Below, piece by piece: positions 55,741 through 64,000 of a stretch of 64,000 nucleotides of DNA (position 1 is the first letter of the stretch; every line of letters starts with the position of its first letter). The notes beneath the pieces were generated by a model. That model searched no databases. It had not been told where the DNA came from and saw only the letters and a list, made by a program, of their open reading frames with translations. The position numbers and the translations under genes were made by a program. This DNA is from Symsagittifera roscoffensis (Eukaryota > Xenacoelomorpha > Acoela > Convolutidae): the NCBI RefSeq assembly GCF_963678635.1, contig NC_087071.1, forward strand, positions 2,594,537 through 2,658,536, given 5' to 3'.

Positions 55741-57580
55741 AAATCTAGAAGTCACCAATCATGATCCATGACTAAAACTTAAAAAAAAAATTGTATGGCT
55801 GAAACTATTTTCAGTTTCAGCCAGAGAAGAAGAAATTTAACTTAGCAAACAGTTGATTTTCCTCGATTCAAATCCCTCAAGATTAGCAGTATATACTAGT
55901 CTTATTGAGGCTCGGAAATACAAGAGTAAGAGTAGGGTCGGTATTAGACTAAGAGGTTGCACGAATCTATCCGGCGAAAACTGACAGTGTAACTTGTCCA
56001 AAACTACTCTATGAGAAAGGCACCGCGGACTAAAACTCATCTGCTACGACCAAACGAATCTCAGACATACCTCTAATAGTTTAGATTTAGCCGAAACAAA
56101 AATAGAATAGTCAAATTAGATCAAAAACGATCAACGAAATGATAAACCAAATTGAAAATGAAATTAGCTCATTTCCACTTCTCAGTAAGTCCAATCAATC
56201 AAATCGACAATAAGTTTGACACTAGGTCAGAACCAGGATGATAGATTGAAATTCTACATCGTGAAACGAAAAAGCAGACTATAACTATTATGTCTTTACA
56301 AAAATTTTACGCAGCATAAGTTTTAAATATCACTATAACGCATTATTAAAACTACATGAAACTTCAGTCGAAGGCAAAATCTTATATATACCTCAAAATT
56401 TTCAAATCTGCAGTAGTTGTCTAAAAATTTTTTAAATGTCCATATTTTGTTGAATAAACAAAAAATACCTAAAATTGATTTGTCAAAAGCAATTAAGATT
56501 AATTTTATAAAAATAAAAGTTCCTTGCTCCTCGAGGTTTTTTCCTGTTACTGTTATTTTTCACATTAAACATACAAAATACATTTAAATAACTAACTCCC
56601 TTCAAAAACTAAAACCCTAATCTTTTCTCAATTGTTTCAATTTTATTTAAATCTTGTCAAGGCTTATTCTTGCTTATTTTAAACCTAAAAGACTTCTGCA
56701 AATCAGATCATCAAAGCTATCTTTGGATCTCTTAACTTTATTTCAATCTTGAAACTTAAAAATTTTATCCATAGTTTAATTTCATATTAATTGAAATGTT
56801 TGATCATCATAGCTCTTCTTTGATCTATTGAAAAAAAATTTTCTACTCCCAACCTTTTTGAACTTGTGTCTAACGACCTCAAACGTCAATTCACCTTCCA
56901 ACTTATTTATAGGACGCACGACTAACTAGGTTTTTTTGCAAAGACTGACCATTCCAATTATGATAAACAGTGAAGAACTTCGGTTACACATCCTTCACTT
57001 GAACCCGACCTCTCAATTGACCTTGGTCTAGAACAAATATTAAAACTAGTAAGAATACAATAGCATCTAACGACATACTAATGTTGTAATTATACCTGAA
57101 ACTTGTGAATTGGTTTACTACTCTACAGTTTTTGATCTCATATCCAACCCAAAATAAGTGAACTCAAATTATGGCATATTCATTATTGAAATTCTATCAC
57201 TAAATCTAACTAATCAACCATCAGAACGAAAAAAAAGATTTGATTTCTTAAAAAAAATTTCGGATTACAAAAAAAACCTGATATCACAACTCAGAAGGAG
57301 CGAACTCAATCTTCAAAACTGATGTTTCTTCAACAATTACAGTTAAATTTTAATATTAGATACGAAGGAAACACTTTATGTGTCTTCGAAAAAGAAGTTT
57401 CTCCATCATATACAGTTAAATTTCAATATTAGAAACATTTTATATAAATCCACCACTATTATCTCGACAGTGAATAGTAATGAGAGAAGTTAATATATTT
57501 TCACGACTTTTGGACTCGACTCGTGAAACACTCACTGACAAAACTATTCAAAAATAATCAATTTCGATTTACAAAGAACT
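55741..57580. other. AT-rich stretch between P3 and the Ty3-like element
   Basis: No supported gene. 55837-56040 minus (67 codons) has no motif. The 5' LTR of the following element should lie in this stretch, but I find no matching second LTR in the window because the 3' end is beyond 64000. Confidence 0.35.
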
Positions 57581-58883
57581 TTTAGAACTTTTTACTAGAA
57601 ATTCGAGCAAATTACTAGCAGATGGAACAGAGTGTGCACATGACGCAGAACGGTACCACGTTTTCATGTGATATAACAAATGATATCTTCAGTGCAGCAA
57701 TTGCAAGCACCTCAGTACATGAAGATTAGTCAAAAGTAACTTTATGATAGAAATTTCAATAACAGTTTAAATTCAACTTTCATTAAAACCCAAGGCAACC
57801 TAATTGGAATTACGAACGTTAAGCAACAAAATATTCAAACGCGATCGCCTTTCGTAAAAGAAGAAATTGTTGAAACAATACCCAAAACAGCACAACCAAG
57901 TGTTTCACCTATACACCCCTAGATCACGACACCTCGCAACAAAAATATTACTCGGCTTCCACAAACAGTACATCCATCAACAGTAAAACCAACATTTGAT
58001 CCGAAATACTTGCTAATGGAACACCAAACATATTGTTCAATATCTAAAAAGCATCCATTTAACTAACCAACAAGTACGAATGAAAATAATTTCGCAAATC
58101 ACAACTACGTCAATTTCGCAAATCACTATCTCAATATCAAGAACACTTTTACACTCAACAAATAAGAAAAGATTCAATTCCTCAATGTGTAGTTTTTACT
58201 GATAAGAAAAAAAACTCAGACATATCGCACCGAGAACTCTCCGTTTATTCAACAAAATAAGCATAATCCAAAAAAAAAACAATTTAACAGAAATCAACCA
58301 CGCTATTCAAAAGATGATGAAAACTTTCCTCAAAACTAACATCAAAAAATGCTAACTACCGAAATAATCATTTGAATGGCATAGATCAACCAAATTATAC
58401 TTTTCAGGTAGAAATTTTTGAGCCTACATAAACTCATCATGACCACAACAAACACAACAAAATATCCTACAAAGGTTTGCTCAACCAGATCATAGCATAC
58501 AATCTTAAAACCAAAAGAAAACTCATTCAGTACATCGGCTACCAACCCGATTTAATGAGAAATGAAATTCCACTAATTTGTTATTTAAAGCTACATGAAA
58601 CTAACAAAAATCAATTGACAAACTTCACACAAATACCGAAGAAAACAGAAACACTTCAAATGATTATGAGTTTATACCTCAGGGGTAAATCGTTTGTAAG
58701 ATCAAACAAACCACTTATGGTTTTCACAGGAACAAATGAAAGTTCAGTAGAATATTATCTAAACGCTGTCACAGCTAACCTTATTTAAAGTATAGGCCCA
58801 GAACCTATAAATAAACCACTTCATCAAAATTGCGTTCATAGAAGTACAGCTTTGTTACAACCACAATCGACGGTTTAGCTCAA
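57581..58883 (+). pseudogene. Ty3/mdg4-like gag, N-terminal part
   Basis: The longest piece is 58477-58788 (103 codons), containing RSNKPLMVFTGTNESSVEYY, which resembles the capsid start of Ty3-type gag. Upstream blocks (57750-58340) are Pro/Ser/Asn-rich and broken by frameshifts. The capsid continues at 58884 with the conserved Trp-Phe motif. Confidence 0.5.
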
Positions 58884-60893
58884 AAATGGTTTTCTGCATT
58901 ACACAAAGAACTTAAATCCGATTGGAAACGCTTTACACATGAGTTTTCAAAAATGTTTGACTCCTAAAGAAATATACAACATCGAAGTGTTCTATTTATT
59001 GAACATCGCAGATTCGCAAAATCCCAAATGAAACCAAGAATCAACTCGCTTTGAGAACAGAAATTCTGGTATTAAAAGCAGCGTGCTCTAAACTACTACT
59101 AAACAAGTATAAAATCACAAAAATGACAGAATTTATAATGTTGAATTTAACATCACAAGAAAGAAAAATAGCAAAAAAAGAAAGCATAACCTTCATTTTC
59201 AATTCTAGAACAAGACATAGGTTTGCACAAACTCGTAGACAAACTAGAAAAATTAGAAGTCACAATGAAACTGGAAGAAACAGAAAAATTAAAAAACTAC
59301 CATATAGCAAAACATAAACGAAACTGATTTTACTCAAACGATCGCTGAAAACACTCTTCGAACGACATCAATAGAAACTCTTCAAACAATCGGAAGAGGA
59401 AATACTCAAATATTAGATCCCGAAACTACTCAAATAACAAATAATTTAATAAAAACTATAGCAACAGATCTCGTGAAAACTCTCTAGAACTAGGAACCAA
59501 CAGCTACCAAAATAGACCACGAATTTATTTCCAATCGCCAAATCGAAAAAAATCACATCGTTCAGACAAACAGAATCATAACTATAGAAGCAGTACACCT
59601 AAGCATCGTCGGCAAATAAAACAAATATAAACTACAAAGTGAACAATTGCCGACCCACCAGGTTTATATCCCACATATAGTTGACAATCAAGCAAATATG
59701 AACAAAATATATCAAAATACTACCCTAAAAACACCACCGCCTAGATTAAAAGCTTGGACTATCCAATTTCTTCAGAAATGGGACGAGAACTTTAGAAATC
59801 CAATTACATCATATACTCTGTGAAAGCACAGATGATGAAAGTGAGAACAAAAGCACACTTGGTTTTATAATGTTAAAAATATAACACCAAATTCCGATTG
59901 ACTCCTACCATTATCATAATGAATATCCCAAATCAATTTTTAGCTATCTAGCATTGATCAAACAACCAACATAAACTATATCCCACATATGGTTGACAAT
60001 CAAGCAAATATCAACAAAATATACCAAAAAAATAGCCCAAAAACACCACCGCCTAGAGTAAAATTTTGGACAATCCCATTTCTTTAAGAAAGTTCAAAGG
60101 GTGAAAATTTTCAATCATCAGAACTTTTTTCTAATTTTCAACCACCAAAAAAACTTCCAATAAAAGCTTTCAAACAAGTTTTTCATAACACACATAGAAA
60201 AATTTTTCTTAAAATAAATTTTCCGTTTTTCACTAGATAATTGGCAACAATTATTATTCTAAATAATGTTTTTTAAATGAGAGATAAGTACATAAGAACA
60301 AACAAAAATCTTCTTAACCATTTTCCAAAGACTTAATAAACAATCTCCGTTCTTTTCAAAATTTTATTCCATCTACAACCAACATTGTACACAACCAAAA
60401 ACCTTAACTGGAAATGTTTATGATTTTTAAAACAACGAAATTCATCAATGTAAGAATGATCAAAACACACAACAGTTATACATGCCTGACTTCGACTCCA
60501 GACCGATTCACAAATTGTTTAGAGTTACAATCTCATTCATAAAACATTCAAAAACAGTAAAAGACAAATACATAATTGCTTCACATCTGTACAATAATTC
60601 TCCGCACAAAATCACACTTTCTCTTGGATTACTAGTTTTTTGCGAAATCAACGCATCATTATATCCTACTAAATACAAGCAAACAAAGTAAATAAAACAT
60701 AAAAACTATTTAAAGATATTTGTCAATCAACAGTAATCAACGAAGAATTATTAACTAACAATAACACAAGTGAATCAAAAAGCAATGCTGATTTTGTTTA
60801 CAAAAAAACCCTTATTTGAAACTTCATAACACACAAGTTAAGAGCAACATTTTTAATTGATGTTCTACTTCAAACGCTCTCAAATGTTTCGAA
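58884..60893 (+). pseudogene. Ty3/mdg4-like gag C-terminal part and gag-pol spacer
   Basis: It starts with the capsid motif (WF..LHKELKSDWKRFTHEF) in a frame that soon breaks. A basic nucleocapsid-like segment rich in Arg, Lys, Thr and Asn follows at 59051-59317. The rest is mostly broken; 60482-60691 (MPDFDSRPIHKLF) is the longest open piece. The aspartic protease D-T/S-G motif was not found. Duplicated at 52239-54247. Confidence 0.6.
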
Positions 60894-62100
60894 AATGGTT
60901 TTTATATACTAGCAGAAAATTTTTTTCAAAAGGACCCATAGCTAAAACAACATCAAAATATGATGTCCGTAAGATTCTTTTATCATTAAACCTTGCCGCT
61001 AAACGAGACGCTTTTTACAAAAACAAACGCGCAAGTAAAGTTTCAATATATTTACAAGACAAGTAAACAGACCTCTAGATTTTTTTAAAGAATACGTTAT
61101 TCTTTCGCAAGTCATTTGAAAACAATAACCAAAAGAAACCTCTTTTATAAAACCAGATACGACACTCGCACAAGGCGAATCTCTTAAGGTAGTTTTGAAT
61201 GAAAGATCTTTTTTAAACAAATATATTTTTTGGGACTGAAAATCCAATTTGCCCAGAGAACCAATACAAAAATTTCTCTCAAAAGAAAAAGACAAAATTA
61301 GACATCAGCAGATATGAATAGCGTAAATAATCAAATGCATCCTGATGAACAATCACAGATTAATAGATTTTTCTATGGCATCTCGATAGAACCAGCAACA
61401 TTTCCTGCATTTAAGTAATGAATCTTCAGACCAGTAAATGAATCTTTAGACCAGAAATGAATCTTTAGAAACCTAAATAAACACGTTATCACATACTCAG
61501 ATGTTTTCATAGAAAACCAAGCAAAACAGGAATTGTTCAAAATTATTTACAAATATTACAAAATTTGTTAAATGAAAAGAAGAAAGCTGCCCCAGAAAAA
61601 TAATATTTTTTGCCATCCGTATGGATTTTCTCGGACCACATTAAAAGAATCAGCTACATCCTTAAAATTATGAATAGACGCTTTTTTAAAACTTCAACCA
61701 TCACCTAACAGAGAGAAAACACATGATATCCTTGCGGTGTTCAGTTTTTCAAGCAAACATGTATTTAAAGTGCATTTATATCTTAGAACATTTTACAACA
61801 TAGTACGTATACAAAACAAGTTTGAATGGACCCTAGAACATCAAAAATTAATCAGCGAAGAACTATCAACGCTATCTCACATTCAAGTCAACCGTTTTAT
61901 GCAACTTAAGATGCATCCACTTTTGAAACTGGTGCAGAACTTTTACAAAAACATCAAGTCACTAATAAAAAGAACTTAACAAATTAATATCAACAAACTC
62001 AAGACTTTTAACACAAGCAGAACTAAGAATCTTTACACTTATGAGAGAGTGCACAGCTATAATAATAAATAAACATTGACGGAATATAATCTTTTTAATC
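60894..62100 (+). pseudogene. Ty3/mdg4-like reverse transcriptase and RNase H start
   Basis: RT traces in order: a GIS.EPATFPAF segment (near 61380, matching the 'FGL.NAPATFQ' motif), VYSDVFIEN-like residues (near 61500, matching the catalytic YxDD loop region), then the thumb/connection with FYNIVRIQ and KFEWTLEHQK (61737-61979), a hallmark of Ty3-type RT to RNase H transition. Many frameshifts; non-functional. Confidence 0.6.
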
Positions 62101-63050
62101 AATGGATCAAAACATTCAGAAGTTTTACTTGCCGACAACAAGTTCATTGTTTTTCTATTTTTCAATCTTATCTTAATTTCAGTTTTCATTTCATTCTAAT
62201 GAAGTTTCCAAAATTATTCGTAGTCTGGACAGCAGGTCAAAAATTTTGATGTACCAGACCCACCTAGTAAAATTACACCACCATAACTGCTAGCACGAAA
62301 AATAAAGTAAAAAAAAACCGCACAAAAAATCCCGCTAGAGACGAAGCGTCATCACGAGTAGAATGAAATACCGAAGTCACAATTGACTCGTGTTACAATG
62401 AGATCAATCATCTATCACATTTTAAATTTCATTAAGATTACAGAAACAATCCTTACGAAGTTAACGCCTTAGGAAAAGACACATTTAAAATTATACCATA
62501 ATCTTTTTAGACAAAAACATAAACAATTAAAAACACGTAAGCGAATCCCAAAACGCAAAAAATCGTTTCTACTATCAGTAACGGAAAAATTGATAGATAC
62601 AATCAACTTAGCAGGGCCGTTAGACAAAAACTAAAACATAATAAAAAAAGATATCTGATTCAAAAGACTAAATAGATATAATAGCTTTATCATAACAACA
62701 AGTTCAAATTATCTTCCTCCCATGCACAGTTAACCTGATAACCGATCTACTAAAAAAGCGTAAGAACATTGGCCCTTTTATAAGCAAAATGAAATCTTGG
62801 CATAAGTACTAAACAGATCCCGAAAAAGCCGATAACACCATTTTTGAAAACAAAATCTTATCAGATATTCTCGAAACTTTAAAAACAACACAATAAATGA
62901 AAACACCGACATAGTAAAGTCAATACACAGATACAAAACCACCCTGTCTACCACTAAGTTTGTTCTTAAAAGTAGTTCACTCATCACAATCCTTAAGTAC
63001 AAAAAGACATATTAGATCAGAAAAAAAACATCATATTTTCACATGAAATT
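62101..63050 (+). pseudogene. Decayed Ty3/mdg4-like RNase H to integrase region
   Basis: By position this holds RNase H and the integrase zinc finger. The sequence has stops in all frames and I recognise only weak traces (EVNALGKDTFKII near 62455). No host gene is seen. Confidence 0.4.
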
Positions 63051-64000
63051 TTTTCCCGCACGCACCAATATAGATCAAGATACGATGACTGTTTCACGTG
63101 AAACCGAATAAAAATTCTCCCCATTGCAGAGAAATTGCAATCGAACAAGACTTCAAGGGAACAACTTTAAATTTTAACCACGGAACCTCAATCGGTACAA
63201 AAGACACTATATTACCATTGTCTGAAGGAAACTCATACATAATATTCATTTTAGACGCATATATTCATTACCTAGCACTAAACCCTTTATCATACTGCAA
63301 TGCTTATTGCGCATACGTAACACTCTATAACATTAGATACCAAAATTTGGATTAACAGAAATTCTTGTTACAGATAACGGAACAGAAGTTGTTAATAAAA
63401 AAATTATCATCTCATGTCATTTTTTAACATGAAACAAAAACCTAGAGCATCACATGCTACATGGATAATGATCTAGTTGAATATGAACCGTTCATTACAA
63501 GTATACCTCCGACGTATAATTAAGGGAAATGATAAAAATTATACTTAAAGTTCAGCAGACATAAAGTTGTTCCCACTAGCATATAACTCTCAAATTACAA
63601 CAACACTTCAAGTTTTACCTTATAAAATGGTTTTTGATCCATGCAAACCCTAATTTTTCACAGCAATTTCCCTCAAAAAATTACAAGGACCTTGTCAGGT
63701 AACGAAAAACACAAATTGTTAAAACACACCCTTCCATACTCATGATGAATATCATTTTCATCATCCATAAACTTACCTTTCGTTAGCCCCACGGAATGAA
63801 TTTTAATCAAAGATAATAAATAAAGTAAACTTATCAAAAAACTGCAAAGAAACTAATACAAAAACAAAACATTCACTCCCAAACAATTTCAGGCTTCAAA
63901 CCAGCGTCAGGTCTCAAAGTAGAAACATTTGTATTAATTCCGAATTGTACGATAGAAAAAGATTTTCAAAAAGTTACAACCCTTTAGAAAAGGACCAAAT
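63051..64000 (+). pseudogene. Ty3/mdg4-like integrase, runs off window
   Basis: The core begins in 63098-63355 (IIFILDAYIHYLALNPL, carrying the first catalytic Asp) and continues in another frame with TEILVTDNGTEVVNKK (near 63358-63405, second Asp). LAYNSQITTTLQVLPYKMVFD follows near 63580-63640. The order and spacing are those of Ty3-type integrase. At least two frameshifts. Anything 3' of it, including a possible env ORF and LTR, is outside the window. Confidence 0.75.

Noticed and set aside
1-64000. CRISPR arrays, bacterial operons, riboswitches, rRNA genes
   Set aside because: None seen. The tandem repeats present have retroelement or minisatellite character, and gene structure is spliced.

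Overview
This window reads as AT-rich nuclear DNA of an invertebrate animal. Coding blocks are short exons bounded by GT..AG introns with T-rich acceptors. There are no operons, ribosome binding sites or bacterial features. The mobile fraction is BEL/Pao and Ty3/mdg4-like LTR retrotransposons plus small inverted-repeat elements. I cannot name the species.

Layout. 1-1463: 5' part of a degraded minus-strand BEL/Pao element (gag plus a conserved two-frame ORF before gag). 2.15-2.48 kb: GC-rich minisatellite. 3.3-5.1 kb: decayed plus-strand env-like ORF. 6.76-7.48 kb: plus-strand spliced gene of unknown family. 13.05-19.94 kb: minus-strand multi-exon gene (called P1 here). 19.9-26.4 kb: mostly non-coding DNA with an inverted-repeat element and diverged tandem repeats. 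26.4-43.6 kb: a large minus-strand BEL/Pao block. It consists of a 3.84 kb tandem unit (flank, LTR, integrase, RNase H, partial RT) repeated once. In the second unit an integrase segment of about 1,072 bp is present five times, and the RT is interrupted by an inverted, permuted RT block. The block continues through gag, the pre-gag ORF, a primer-binding site and duplicated LTRs. 44.5-47.2 kb: diverged duplication and a second inverted-repeat element. 47.6-50.4 kb: plus-strand four-exon gene P2, a paralogue of P1, followed at its stop codon by three tandem copies of a ~515 bp sequence. 52.2-54.2 kb: detached copy of a Ty3-like gag region. 55.5-55.74 kb: pseudogene fragment (P3) of the P1/P2 family. 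57.6 kb to the end: decayed plus-strand Ty3/mdg4-like element with gag, RT/RNase H and integrase in order.

The most interesting items are four. (1) P1/P2/P3 form a gene family with an exactly conserved seven-cysteine module, C-x3-C-x-C-x7-C-x2-C-x7-C-x2-C, that I do not recognise. P2 has a signal peptide and a C-terminal membrane segment, so it looks like a cell-surface protein. (2) Three palindromes in the BEL/Pao RT all have the codons of RT catalytic motif A (DIE) as their centre. (3) The integrase segment is amplified five-fold in tandem. (4) Two diverged BEL/Pao copies both carry a pre-gag ORF split at the same point into two frames.

Exon coordinates were deduced by eye from splice signals, reading phase and comparison between paralogues. 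Terminal exons and untranslated regions are not resolved.
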